In this document: positions 45,524-55,008 of the stretch, in pieces
How positions within the stretch are numbered: the stretch's first letter is position 1
How the letters are laid out: every line of letters starts with the position of its first letter
Origin: Prostheceraeus crozeri
Lineage: Eukaryota > Platyhelminthes > Polycladida > Euryleptidae
Length of the DNA: 64,000 nt
Reading direction: 5' to 3'
Assembly: GCA_907163375.1 (NCBI GenBank)
Contig: CAJQUW010006385.1
Location: 124,001-188,000 of the forward strand
The notes under the pieces: model-generated
The model's database searches: none
The model's input: the letters and a program-made list of their open reading frames with translations, nothing else
Told to the model about the DNA's origin: nothing
Program-made: the position numbers and the translations under genes

Positions 45524-46762
45524 AGTAGCAAGTAAAACTCCACTTCTGGATAGCGCAAGATGGCCGCCGTCGAAAACGTCGATGACGTCCCCCCCTCCTG
45601 TCCGTCGAGTCGGTCGTGGTGTGCCGCCGTGTTGCTTCGAGTCTGACGTCCCCCCCTCTGGCCGGCCGTCGTAGCGCGCGGTGATGTGCTGTCCAGGTTG
45701 GCGTGGTGTGCCGGCCAGGTTGGCGTGGTGTGCCGGCCAGGTTGGGAGGGTGGACTGTCGTAGCTCACCTGAAAAAATCCTAAGTGTCAGAGTGGCTTTG
45801 TATGGGTAAAATTTTGAAAATTTTCCAAAGTGTGTCATTTCGACCTGGGACCCTCACCAAAACATTTTTCATCAAATTTCACTGACCCCCCCCCCCGACA
45901 GCAATCTTCTAACTTTGGTTCTAGTGGACGGATTTTGTCTTACAGCTACTCGTTTGAAAGAGGAGAAAAAACTGCTCGACAACATTTTGCCGCGAGTCAA
46001 TCGGACCAGCCGTGAAAAAGTTAGAGCTGTTACAAGATTTTAGGTCGGAGCTCACCTGAAAAAATCCTAAGTGTCAGAGTGACTTTGTATGGATAAAATT
46101 TTGAAAATTTTCCAAAGTGTAGCATTTCGACCTGGGACCTTCACCAAAACATTTTTCATCAAATTTCACTGACCTCCCCCCCCCCTCGGGAGAGCTAGCT
46201 TCGATCTTGGCTTCTAGTGGACGGATTTTGTCGTGCAATAGCTCGTTTGGAAGCTAAGAGTGAGACAAATTCACTGAAAGAATCGGCTTGTTCATATCTG
46301 TCTTCGTTTAGATGTGAGACACCATTTAAGATTTGGGAGATTGGCGAAAAAACGACAGAGTTAGAATTTTGGTCGCTTTGGGCTGTAGCGCCAAAACGAG
46401 GCATCGGATGGGAAAACGGAGGCCAGATTCGGATTCAGCGTGAAATTCTGCATCGGTATGGTGAATTTGAACGCAATCGGAGAGAAAAAGTTTCGCTGAC
46501 GTCCCCCCCCTCGGTAGCGATCTTCTAACTTTGGTTGTAGAGATCGTAGAAAGTCGTGCAATAGCTCGTTTGAAAGCTAAGAGTGAGACAAATTCAGTGA
46601 AAGAATCGGCTTGCTCATATCTGTCTTCGTTTAGATGTGAGACGCCATTTAAGATTTTGGGAGATTGACGAAAAACGACAGAGTTAGAATTTCCCAAGAA
46701 ACAGCTCCAGCGGGCGAATGAAGGCTCGGATTGGTAAACGGAGGCCAGATTTGGAATCAGCT
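45524..46762 (+). repeat. Polinton B left terminal repeat
   Basis: Holds the same subrepeats as the Polinton A arms ('gtcgtgcaatagctcgtttg', 'gagtgagacaaattca', 'catcggatgggaaaacggag'). A 287-bp tandem duplication starts at 45762 and 46049 ('agctcacctgaaaaaatcc'), and a 24-bp tandem repeat lies at 45695-45752. The partner arm is beyond 64000, so inversion cannot be shown here. Confidence 0.7.
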
Positions 46763-46774
46763 TGATGTTATTGT

Positions 46775-46823
46775 CCAATGAGGATCATCATCCAATGAGA
46801 ATCAAGCATTTCTATATAAATAG
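46775..46823 (+). promoter_or_regulatory. CCAAT/TATA promoter of Polinton B early module
   Basis: CCAAT at 46775-46779 and 46792-46796, then TATATAAATA at 46814-46823. The start codon of gene I is ~100 bases on. Same layout as the Polinton A promoters, though with CCAAT in the opposite orientation. Confidence 0.7.
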
Positions 46824-46922
46824 CGAGCCTTCCACAGTGAGAATCATTCCATCGTTGAATCACACGAGTGACGGACGCACATTTTCTCTCTCTCTAGTTC
46901 CCTATTCTATTATCCAACTAAA

Positions 46923-47697
46923 ATGGTAAGTCGCTACCTTCCTCCCTCTCCTCCCTTGAACGTAAACTTAATACAATCTTTTTCATTTTCAGGCATCTAC
47001 TCCATCTGCTGCACTAGTAGGACAAAATGGCGGTCAAACGTTACAAGGTCCGCTACGATCAGATCATCTACAACTGAGGCCAGTGGAAGAAACAACCAAG
47101 GTACATAATCCTACACCGCTACAGCGTAAATTTAAACAAGTCTTGCGTTATGACGATCATAGCGTAATACTCCAAACGGGAATGCTCCCTTCCACGGATG
47201 TCAATATAATGCACAATCAGTATGGGGACTACATACTGATCCCCGTGAGTCCGTACATTCGCCACCAACTTGATATTATTGAGGAGTACGTGACATTAAA
47301 TATGGACATTCCTACTCCTCTTGCTCAAGAGTGGAAGGCGAGAGATGACAAGGATACTCCCTATAGAAAGATTTGGGATGGTAATCACATTTGCCTACCG
47401 GTATCACATTGGTGCACTTACTATAAGAAGGAGGGAGATCATTCAACATCCATCACATGCGACGAGCTCGGAGAAGGTACTTGGGATATCCTTTTCAAAG
47501 TGAATGGGCTATATTATGGTCGGCACAAGGATAATAAAATAGCCTCGCTCTCCATGCATATGGAATCCATCCTATATATTCCAAAACCACCCAACGTGGA
47601 CGACATAATTGATCAAATCCTTAACAGCAGTGGTACGAAGCGCAAGTCGGACAAGAATGCTGCATCAAAACGCAAATCAAAGAAGGAGAATTACTAG
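46923..47697 (+). CDS. gene I, possible ssDNA-binding protein (Polinton B)
   Basis: The first coding exon is the ATG alone (46923-46925), followed directly by the donor GTAAGT. An intron with GT...CAG ends runs 46926-46992, and exon 2 begins GCATCTACTCC in phase, open to 47697. About 236 residues. It matches Polinton A gene I: KQVLRYDDHSVILQTG, VSPYIRHQLDIIEEYV, a YRKIWDGNHICLP motif, NGLYYGRHKDNK and SLSMHME, with a Lys/Arg-rich tail. First gene after the repeat and promoter. The role in DNA binding is inferred from the fold-like pattern and basic tail, not proven. Confidence 0.6.
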
Positions 47698-47699
47698 TC

Positions 47700-47857
47700 C
47701 TTTCCTAACTCTACCCTATGACAATTCGCTTATGTGCTTTGAGTGTCGTAGACGTGGTCTTATTAGATACATTTTACTTCTTCGTTGCCATCATATCATT
47801 TGTGTATTTTGTCGTGAAAAGCATCGATGTAATTCTTCATTTTGTAATATGTTATAG
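47700..47857 (+). CDS. RING-like zinc finger ORF (Polinton B)
   Basis: CFECRRRGLIRYI ... CHHIICVFC, the same C-x2-C-x13-CHH-x2-C-x2-C layout as 19412-19562 in Polinton A, with CNSSFC after it. The frame is open upstream over the end of gene I in another frame, again without a good ATG. Conservation in two elements argues that it is expressed. Confidence 0.45.
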
Positions 47858-47891
47858 AACGTTTCCTTAGATGTGTAAATTTCCGTTTTAG

Positions 47892-48440
47892 GCTTCTATC
47901 ATCATTTTTATGGATTGTGAGGGTGAACCTGTACAGGAGCTCAGTGCTATTGCTATGAACAATTGGACATATCAGATTGTCAGTGTCTATCATCAACATG
48001 CCAACTGCAATCCCAATGTTGATCAATGGGCGAGAAAACACACTCATGGACTTAATCTGAAATATTTGCAAGACGATGGCTTTTCTTGTGAGAGTGCTCT
48101 TCTTATTGACTTTAAACGATGGTTAGCTGCTTTCAATGTTATACGCATCTTTTGTAATAATCCTGGTAAGGAGAGGAAAGTATTTCCCAATCTAATCATT
48201 GATGATATTTTGCTCCCACCTTGGGATAGTAGAGTGAATCAACACTACCATGAAGTCACGAAACGTTTTAAGGATTTGTCTGTTCCTATTTTGTCTGTTC
48301 GTTGTAGTAGCTACGTTCATAACCAATGCTTCTTTCTTCCTTACCTCAACACTGCCAAAGTCCTGTATGGTTATCATTGCTCGCTGTATGATAGTTACCA
48401 GCTGTATCTATTTTATCTGTTTCAAACCATTGATTTATAA
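47892..48440 (+). CDS. DEDD-exonuclease-like protein (Polinton B)
   Basis: Homology begins right after the acceptor TTTTAG at 47891, as in Polinton A. It reads ASIIIFMDCEGEPVQELSAIAM (Exo I-like D-x-E), then HTHGLNLKYL, LLIDFKRWLAAFNVIRIFCNNP (possible Exo II place) and YHCSLYDSYQLYLFYL. About 180 residues, ending close to an AATAAA at 48464. Intact as an exon. The upstream coding exon is unknown and may be the gene I first exon through alternative splicing (inference). Confidence 0.5.
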   Translation, partial: ASIIIFMDCEGEPVQELSAIAMNNWTYQIVSVYHQHANCNPNVDQWARKHTHGLNLKYLQDDGFSCESALLIDFKRWLAAFNVIRIFCNNPGKERKVFPNLIIDDILLPPWDSRVNQHYHEVTKRFKDLSVPILSVRCSSYVHNQCFFLPYLNTAKVLYGYHCSLYDSYQLYLFYLFQTIDL

Positions 48441-48527
48441 TGCATGCTTGTTACCATTTTTCAATAAATGCTACTATGAGAAGATTTGTTGTTTTCATGC
48501 AATGGATGGGTTAGATAAAGGGCGATC

Positions 48528-48938
48528 ATGTCTTTCTCAAACGACTGCGGAACATTACATTTTCATAGGCAAAGTTTAAAAGGAGCTGTTCAAGATTATG
48601 TGATAAATTTTCATAAAGATGAGACCGACATCGAAGCAGTGGTCGATGATGCTAGCACTCTATTTCTAGAGTTAATGAATACATTCTCTGATAGCATTGT
48701 CATGGCGCGATTAGTTGCGAAAATTAAGTTTAGTCATTTTGGAAAGGAAGAGGTGGAAAGTCGCTCTTTCCATTTTGCTTCTTATTCAGTGGAAGTGGTA
48801 GATCACCCCGAAGAATTTTTTAAAAGACATATGATAAACATTGCTGAACGTCTTAACGCATTTAACCATCATGGTAGCAGTCTAGTGATTGAAGCGATTT
48901 CAGATATTCACATTCAACTTTCCATAAAGAAGAATTGA
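48528..48938 (+). CDS. family-X small protein (Polinton B)
   Basis: 136 codons from the ATG at 48528, open throughout. TLHFHRQSLKGAVQDYVINF, DETDIEAVVDDA, DSIVMARLVAKI, SFHFASYS, FFKRHMINIAERLNAFNHHG and ISDIHIQLS align with the three Polinton A copies. The next gene starts two bases after its stop. Confidence 0.65.
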   Translation: MSFSNDCGTLHFHRQSLKGAVQDYVINFHKDETDIEAVVDDASTLFLELMNTFSDSIVMARLVAKIKFSHFGKEEVESRSFHFASYSVEVVDHPEEFFKRHMINIAERLNAFNHHGSSLVIEAISDIHIQLSIKKN

Positions 48939-48940
48939 AA

Positions 48941-49264
48941 ATGCAGTGGTACTTGATTGTAGCACAACTGGTTTTCGAGCTATGTCTGCTCACTCTCGAA
49001 GTATATTCCTTCTGTACATGCGTCTATTATTTAGAAAAGGCTAGCAAATTCATATCTTCAAAAAGACTTGCTATAGACATCAGTAACGGTGAAACTATGT
49101 GCTGCGATGTATGTAAGCGAAAGGATGGAAATGAAAAGCGCATCTTCAAGACATGTAAGCATGGTTTTTGTCAACGCTGTTTCATACGTAATTGCATTCA
49201 ACTTTGCAAATGTAACCACTGTGATATTGCTCATTTCGAGTGTCACTTATGTCGCAATAGTTAG
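48941..49264 (+). CDS. membrane-anchored RING-like protein (Polinton B)
   Basis: About 107 codons from the ATG at 48941. The N terminus is hydrophobic for ~25 residues (WYLIVAQLVFELCLLTLEV), a likely signal anchor. The C-terminal half is Cys-rich: CCDVC, then CKHGFC-x2-C, CIQLCKCNHC and CHLC, a RING-type layout (C-x2-C ... C-x-H-x2-C-x2-C ... C-x2-C). It could be a membrane E3 ubiquitin ligase. Polinton A has no copy. No break is seen. Confidence 0.55.
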   Translation: MQWYLIVAQLVFELCLLTLEVYSFCTCVYYLEKASKFISSKRLAIDISNGETMCCDVCKRKDGNEKRIFKTCKHGFCQRCFIRNCIQLCKCNHCDIAHFECHLCRNS

Positions 49265-49315
49265 TACCTATGCAAATGTGGTAAAGATAGGTTTTAGCAA
49301 AGACTAACACGGAAA

Positions 49316-49672
49316 ATGGCGAAACGTAAAATGACGAAACGTAAAAGTCAAAAGTTTTCTTCAGCCATTCAAGCTCTCCGACGAATGAAAGCAAATCAGC
49401 GATACAATGCTATACGACATGCTAACGATAAATTCATTCATGAAATTATTTCTCATGTCAGAAAGTTGAGGACGAAGAAATTAGCACCAAAACAACGAAA
49501 GTTACTTAAGCGATATGCTACGAAATTGCGTTTCATCTCCAATCCTAAAGTCACCCTTCAAAGAAAGAGGAAAACTCTAACACAAAAGGGCGGTTTCCTT
49601 TCAGCAATACTTCCAATGATAGCTCCTGTCGTGGGCAACCTTTTGGGTAATATCTTTGGCTCTAAGCGTTAA
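49316..49672 (+). CDS. small basic virion-type protein with QKGGF motif (Polinton B)
   Basis: 118 codons. Lys/Arg-rich through residue ~90 (AKRKMTKRKSQK, RKLRTKKLAPKQRKLLKRY), then QKGGFLSAILPMIAPVVGNLLG, a hydrophobic, possibly membrane-active tail. Proteins of this shape just upstream of the ATPase are common in Polintons. The GG pair is a plausible cleavage site for the adenovirus-type protease (inference). It overlaps the ATPase frame at its 3' end. Confidence 0.6.
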   Translation: MAKRKMTKRKSQKFSSAIQALRRMKANQRYNAIRHANDKFIHEIISHVRKLRTKKLAPKQRKLLKRYATKLRFISNPKVTLQRKRKTLTQKGGFLSAILPMIAPVVGNLLGNIFGSKR

Positions 49673-49703
49673 TTATGCAAATGTTGAATCTCAAAGTATT
49701 AAA

Positions 49704-50320
49704 ATGGATTTCAGACTTCAATGTGATAAAGTTCTGACTGTATCAGGTCCATCTCACGCAGGTAAAACTGTTTTCACGCTGAATTTATTGGATAAAAGAA
49801 GGGAGTTGTTTAAGGAACCTATCAATCGAGTGATTTGGTGTTATGGTATTTATCAACCGCCGCTGTTTCAGGAATTGCAAAGTCGCAACTTTATTCGACA
49901 TGAAGGAATTATTGCAGTGGATAAACTTCAGTCTAATGATGTTGTTGTATTGGATGATTTATTCAAAGAAAGTAAGAATTCAAAAGATGTTACAGATATG
50001 TTCACTCGCGCAGCACATCATAAAAGGTGTTTTATCATCTATATCACACAAAATTTGTTTCCTGATGGAAAAGAAGCTCGTACACGAAACCTGAATACAC
50101 ACTATTATGCTATTTTCAAGAATCCGCGAGATAAAAGTCAATTTGAAATTTTAGCGGACAAGTTGCACCCAGAGGATCAAAAGCCTTAATTGAAATTTTT
50201 CAAGCAGCTACTGAAAAACCACACGGTTACTTATTCATTGACTTTACGCAAGAGTGTCCGGAAGAATTTAGATTTCGAAGTGATATTTTGAAAACTCCCA
50301 TGATTATCTACAAACTATGA
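49704..50320 (+). pseudogene. genome-packaging ATPase, FtsK/A32 type (Polinton B)
   Basis: Walker A GPSHAGKT at residues ~15-22 and Walker B VVVLDDL at ~80-86, followed by HHKRCFIIYITQN (sensor-like) and HYYAIFKNPRD, as in the A32-like ATPases of Polintons and virophages. It would drive DNA into capsids. It carries about one break. The ATG at 49704 is preferred because the family begins shortly before the P-loop. Confidence 0.85.
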
Positions 50321-51038
50321 GTTCTTATTCTCGCATGATTGTTATTCCTCAGGATGAATATGTACAATTGACTGCCATGCAGCAAGTAAAGCAACCTCTT
50401 GCAAATCAAATGTATAGGAAAGAAATAGATTATCAGCAAAATGTTCACATCAAAGATCCACATCGTGCTGTATAATTACAATCGGAAACTGTTGAGCAAT
50501 TGAAAAACTTGAAGAATAAGATGCGTGACTCTGTATCGACTGCTACACCTTAAGCATCTCGCGCACATGCCATATCTCTTTTCAACAGTATTGAACCCCA
50601 TCTCAATGTAAATGATAGAGGAGAAATCATTACAGATGAAAATAAAGTGATTGATACTTCACGTTATGAAGACTTGATTCAGTATGCGACACGCAGAAAG
50701 CGCCGTCAGGGCTATGTTCCACCTGGTTGGTCATACTTTCTTAAACTATTGAAAACGCATAATGTGCCAAAATTTGCTTTGAATAATGAGACATTGAAAG
50801 AACTTGATTCAACAGTGGCTACTACTCCAATGCTTCAGACGATGAAATGCCAACAAATTGGTTTAAGACGTCACCTGTTACATCCCCTCCCACACTCACT
50901 AAGCAAACAAGAGGAAGAACACGACGTAGATCTACATCACCACTAAAACTAGTAAAAGGAAAACGTAAAACAGCTCCTCCCAGGAAATACATGTTCTCAG
51001 ACTATCAATATGAAGCAGATGTGTTGCTTGCCATGTAA
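50317..51038 (+). pseudogene. Polinton protein between ATPase and integrase (unknown role)
   Basis: Starts MSSYSRMIVIPQDEYVQL with an ATGA overlap on the ATPase stop. It goes on with a Gln/Lys-rich likely coiled coil, a RYEDLIQYATRRKRR block with GYVPPGW, and a basic Arg/Ser/Pro tail (TRGRTRRRSTSP) ending FSDYQYEADVLLAM. Such proteins sit at this place in many Polintons. Role unknown, perhaps a minor virion component. Broken in about three places. Confidence 0.55.
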
Positions 51039-51055
51039 TGAGCCGCCAGAGGTGA

Positions 51056-52744
51056 ATGTCGTTGTCACTTGCACTTGCTGCGCCAGCTCTCACAATGAAA
51101 CCCCTAAGCAATGTGAACACGATCGCAAAACCGCTAAAGCTAAATGCTGCAGTTGTTGTAAATGTAGAAAGGCAAGAAAACAAAAAGATGAGAAGGAGGA
51201 AAAAGAGTCAGTCGTCATCGACTGAACGTTTGAAGTCAATCTATTATGATGTAAAACATCCGGCAGGATTTGCATCTATCAAGAAATTATCAAAAGCGAG
51301 TGGTCTTCCACAATCACAAGTGAAACGATGGTTAAAGGGTCAGGCTACCTATACACTCCACAAACAAGCGAAAAGAAGTACCGCACCCGCCATTATATTG
51401 TTCATGACATCGATGAACAGTGGCAAGCAGATTTGTGTGATGTTGCCTCCATTTCAAAACAGAACTCGGGCAATAATTTTATTTTAACCGTCATTGATAT
51501 TTTCTCGCGTTATGCGTGGGCTCAACCTTTAAAAACTAAAGAAGGGAAAGGAGTAGCAAAAGCATTCCAAACAATTTTTCGAGAAGGTCGCATTCCAAAA
51601 AGAATTCAGAGTGATCAAGGAAAAGAGTTCGAAAATCAGCATGTGCGAAGATTATTTGAGAGGTATGACATTGAGTTGTTTAGTGTAAAGAGTGCTTATA
51701 AAGCTGCACTCGTTGAACGTTTTAATCGCACATTAAAAAATCGCTTGTGGCGACATTTTACTGCCAACTTGACACAAAATTGGACAAAGGTTCTACAAGA
51801 TACACTCCATGCCTACAATCACTCTATCCATCGTTCTATTGGACTCAGACCAGTAGATGTAAATGCTGGCAATGAAGATAAAGTGCGCGAATCATTCCAA
51901 CGTAAACGCACTCATGTGAAAAGTGATGTGAAAATTGGTGATAAAGTTCGTATCTCAAAAGTGAAGAGTGTTTTTGCTAAAGGGTACCTTCCGAATTGGA
52001 CAGAGGAGATATTTACAGTATCAAGGATTAATCAAAAAGACTCTCCCACCACCTACAAGTTGAAAGATTACGATAATGAAGAAATTGAGGGTAGCTTTTA
52101 CCGCGATGAGATTGAGGTAGTCACTAGACGAAATGACTTGCCAAGTCTTACTAAGTCTGATCAGATTCTTGCAAAGTCTGATCAGAACTTATTTTATTTA
52201 AGATCTTACATTTCCTGACCAGAAAGTATCAGACTTACTAAGTCTTATCTTTTGCAAAATAAGATCTTTTCAGATCTTGCCAGTTGATAATTGAAATTAA
52301 AAGAAGTCAATTAAAATTTAAAACTTAAAGTCCGTATATAGTGCGAAGATCAGACGAAATCAATGCTTTTGGTTGTTAAATGACCTTGATGGAACATCAG
52401 TGGCACTGGATATATGTAGACAAACGCAAAATATGACTTTTTTCTACTCAAAAGATTTCTAAAAATTCACAAGTAAGATCTTATAAGATCTGATAAGATT
52501 TGCTAATAAGACTTAGCACGACTGATACTTTCTGGTCAGAACTTGTAAGATTTCCTTAGCACGATTAGGTAAGTCATTTCGTCTAGTGGTCACTGAAAGT
52601 GAAACATATTTGGTAGAGAAAATCATTCGATGTAAAAAACGGCAAGGTGAAGAATGGTGTCTTGTTGAATGGACTGGTTATCCTTCAAGTATGAACTCTT
52701 GGATGCGTCGTGCCGACATCTTTCATCTAAGTGATCGACAGTGA
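51056..52744 (+). pseudogene. retrovirus-like integrase with C-terminal chromodomain (Polinton B)
   Basis: The N-terminal region has HPAGFASIKKLSKASGL-type helices. The rve core has three acids (QADLCDV, SDQGKEF, VERFNRT), the last two 33 residues apart. It then has an SH3-like part (KIGDKVRISKVK, WTEEIFTV). The chromodomain (YLVEKIIRC, VEWTGYPSSMNSWM) lies after a 467-bp CACTA-like MITE at 52122-52588. Integrase inserts the linear element, and a chromodomain can steer it to marked chromatin. Broken in one or two places besides the MITE. A Cys-rich frame (51010-51225) overlaps the start but is not supported. Confidence 0.85.
52122..52588. mobile_element. non-autonomous CACTA-like MITE in the integrase gene
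   Basis: Ends CACTAGACGAAATGACTT on both sides (inverted), with a GT duplication at 52120-52121 and 52589-52590. Removing the element and one GT gives GAGGTAGTCACTGAAAG, which joins the integrase sequence smoothly. The interior is AT-rich with 'aagatctgataag' and 'aagtctgatcag' repeats. The CACTA tip and 2-bp duplication suggest EnSpm/CACTA. Confidence 0.8.
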
Positions 52745-52785
52745 TTCATGCAAAGATGTACCTAACAATGTTTAGGGTTTGAGCT

Positions 52786-53241
52786 ATGAATCCAACTGCC
52801 TCATTTTATTCACGACCCTCCTATGTAAGTGGTGGAGGACAAATTTACATCGGCGCTCGCCGCCAACGTGGAGGTAGCATACTTGGTGCACTGAAATCTG
52901 TTGTAGCACCTCTCATATCCAATGTCGGTAGATCTTTAAAACGAAATGCTTTAAGTAATTCCGTTGGCTTTGCTGGTGATGTTGCTAGTGATCTTTCCAG
53001 AGGTAGAAGTTTTAAGAGCAGTTTGTTGAATCGTGGGAAGGAACGCGGTTTAAAAACATTGAAGCAGACCTTCGCTGGTGTTACTCAAGGAAAGAAATCA
53101 CCTAAACGAATGAATAAAGGAAGGAGGAAACATCGCGGAGCTGGTCAGGTGCGATCTTCAGTCAAAAGGCATTCACGCAAACGTCGCAGAGGCTCTAATC
53201 ATTCATCAGGCGCTAAACGACGACGTTGCCATAACTTCTAA
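52786..53241 (+). CDS. basic minor virion/core protein with GG motifs (Polinton B)
   Basis: 151 codons. N-terminal YVSGGGQIYIGARRQRGGSILGALKS: two GG sites like those cut by adenovirus-type proteases, then an amphipathic segment (VVAPLISNVGRSL). The C-terminal half is very rich in Lys/Arg/Ser/His (KRMNKGRRKHRG, KRHSRKRRRG, AKRRRC), fit for DNA binding like adenoviral core proteins. Two bases before the capsid gene. Open throughout. Confidence 0.6.
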   Translation: MNPTASFYSRPSYVSGGGQIYIGARRQRGGSILGALKSVVAPLISNVGRSLKRNALSNSVGFAGDVASDLSRGRSFKSSLLNRGKERGLKTLKQTFAGVTQGKKSPKRMNKGRRKHRGAGQVRSSVKRHSRKRRRGSNHSSGAKRRRCHNF

Positions 53242-53243
53242 TC

Positions 53244-54521
53244 ATGGAGTGTAAAACTTCCGGGTTTTGTTTGTTTGATCAACAAGCCATACAGACAGAT
53301 ATTCTTAGTTCAAGTATTGTAGATTATCATCCTCGAACAGCTGAGAATGCTGGCCCCATTGAATTTGTTATTCCTGGTGGTAGTGATGACTACATAGATT
53401 TGAGTTATGCGATGCTTGATTTGAGGTTTAGAATTCAGCAAGCAGATGGAACTGCTATTGACGATGCACATAAAGTTGGACTGAACAATTTACCATTGAC
53501 TACATTACTTCGCGATGTTTCTCTAACGATTGGAGAGCAGCAGGTGAAAGGTGGTCAAAGCGATTATCCCTATAAATCATATTTCAATCATGTATCACAG
53601 TTTCATCCAGCAGCACAAAAAAGTCATATGGAAGCCATGGGATGGTACAGAGATGAAGCAGGAAAATTTGATGTTGAAACAAACAGTGGCTTTGTAAAGC
53701 GATCTGCTATGATTAAAGATAGTAAAGTATGTCAGCTATATGGTCCGCTGAATTTAGACTTCTTTAGACAGTCAAAATTTTTACTCTGTAATACCAGCAT
53801 GCGACTCAAGCTGACATTGAATAAGCCTGAATTTGCGCTGAATGCATTTGCTAAAGTTGACAATTTTAGAATTCATGTGGAAGATATTGCACTTTACATT
53901 CGTCGAGTAGTGCCGAATCCAAGTGTCATTAGAGGACATGCTGAAGGTCTTAACCGCCAAAATGCCATTTACCCCGTTCAGCATACAAAGCTTCTCACCT
54001 TTACAATTCCGAAAGATCAAAAGAGTTTCATGAAAGATGGCCTCTTTCCATCGGAAGCACCGAAGCTCCTCATGGTGGCAATGGTTGAAAATGATGCATT
54101 TAATGGTAATATAAAGAAGAATCCTTTCAATTTTAAACACAATCAGTTAAGTGAAATTGCTTTACGTGTAAATGGTGTGAGTCATCCTGGTCCACCCTAC
54201 AAACCAGATTTTGCTTCGGATCAATTTATGCGCAGTTATGTTGATTTTATGGATGTCTTTGGCTTTTACAATACGGATGACACCAACGGACTGACTATGA
54301 AAGAGTTTAAGAGTGGATATACTATTTATGCATTTGATTTGACTGCTGACAGCGATATTAGTGCACCCTATCGTCAAGCGAACGTGCCTCATAATATTCG
54401 TTTGGATTTGACGTTCAAAAGAACACTACCTAAGACGATCAATGTATTAATTTATGCAGTCTTCGATTCAAATATTGAAATTACAAAGTATCGTGACGTG
54501 ATTCTTCAGTATAATCGTTAA
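53244..54521 (+). CDS. major capsid protein, double jelly-roll type (Polinton B)
   Basis: 425 codons, open throughout. It begins near FDQQAIQTDILSSSIVDYHPRTAENAGPIEF, with IDLSYAMLDLRFRIQ, DVSLTIGEQQV and PYKSYFNHVSQF, features of the Polinton/adintovirus capsid protein. The C-terminal half is beta-rich with FDLTAD and IRLDLTFKRTLPKTINVLIYAVFD. It would build the icosahedral shell. Its stop shares a base with the protease start (TAATG), the usual capsid-protease neighbourhood. Confidence 0.85.
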   Translation: MECKTSGFCLFDQQAIQTDILSSSIVDYHPRTAENAGPIEFVIPGGSDDYIDLSYAMLDLRFRIQQADGTAIDDAHKVGLNNLPLTTLLRDVSLTIGEQQVKGGQSDYPYKSYFNHVSQFHPAAQKSHMEAMGWYRDEAGKFDVETNSGFVKRSAMIKDSKVCQLYGPLNLDFFRQSKFLLCNTSMRLKLTLNKPEFALNAFAKVDNFRIHVEDIALYIRRVVPNPSVIRGHAEGLNRQNAIYPVQHTKLLTFTIPKDQKSFMKDGLFPSEAPKLLMVAMVENDAFNGNIKKNPFNFKHNQLSEIALRVNGVSHPGPPYKPDFASDQFMRSYVDFMDVFGFYNTDDTNGLTMKEFKSGYTIYAFDLTADSDISAPYRQANVPHNIRLDLTFKRTLPKTINVLIYAVFDSNIEITKYRDVILQYNR

Positions 54522-54982
54522 TGAGTTGGTTGACTGCTGACGATATTAAGACTAAAGTGCAGCGTAATGCAGACGAAGCGACGTTGAAAGCTTTCGATAA
54601 TGTCTATTCACTCGATACCTTACCACCTGCAGTAAATCACTATCCCATCTTTATTGTGCTAAACACTCATTCGCAGAATTTAGGCGGTGAGCATTGGAAA
54701 GCGATCTTTATTGGAGAAGACCGACGTGGTGAACTATTTGACTCTCTTGCTCAACCTCCAAATATACCAACACAGCAGTGGTTGAGAAAACATACGCGTC
54801 AATATCAGCGAAATGAACGCATACTACAACATCCACTTTCATCAACGTGTGGTGCTTTTGTACTGTACTTCATCTTAAAACGTTCACATGTATCTCGATT
54901 TGTGTCTGTTATTCAAAACTTTTCATGTAATCCATCCTCTAATGAAAAAATGATTTGTAAGTTCTATCATGATTTGAAATAA
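54521..54982 (+). CDS. adenovirus-type cysteine protease (adenain-like, C48/C5)
   Basis: 153 codons, open throughout. Catalytic layout: His58 in GEHWKAIFI, Asp74 in GELFDSL, a Gln near 103 and Cys110 in SSTCGAFVLYF, as in Ulp1/adenain proteases. It would mature virion proteins at GG sites such as those in the two basic proteins. Directly follows the capsid gene. Confidence 0.88.
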   Translation: MSWLTADDIKTKVQRNADEATLKAFDNVYSLDTLPPAVNHYPIFIVLNTHSQNLGGEHWKAIFIGEDRRGELFDSLAQPPNIPTQQWLRKHTRQYQRNERILQHPLSSTCGAFVLYFILKRSHVSRFVSVIQNFSCNPSSNEKMICKFYHDLK

Positions 54983-55008
54983 AAACATCATGTTGAAAAA
55001 ATTGTTTT

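Noticed and set aside
45433-45838. Two overlapping ~110-codon ORFs at the Polinton B left edge
   Set aside because: They run over a 24-bp tandem repeat and the terminal repeat. Pro/Arg/His-rich, no motif, overlapping frames.
51010-51225. Cys-rich 71-codon ORF at the start of the integrase region
   Set aside because: It overlaps the integrase N-terminal frame and the end of the previous gene. The Cys pattern is irregular and likely a shadow of another frame.
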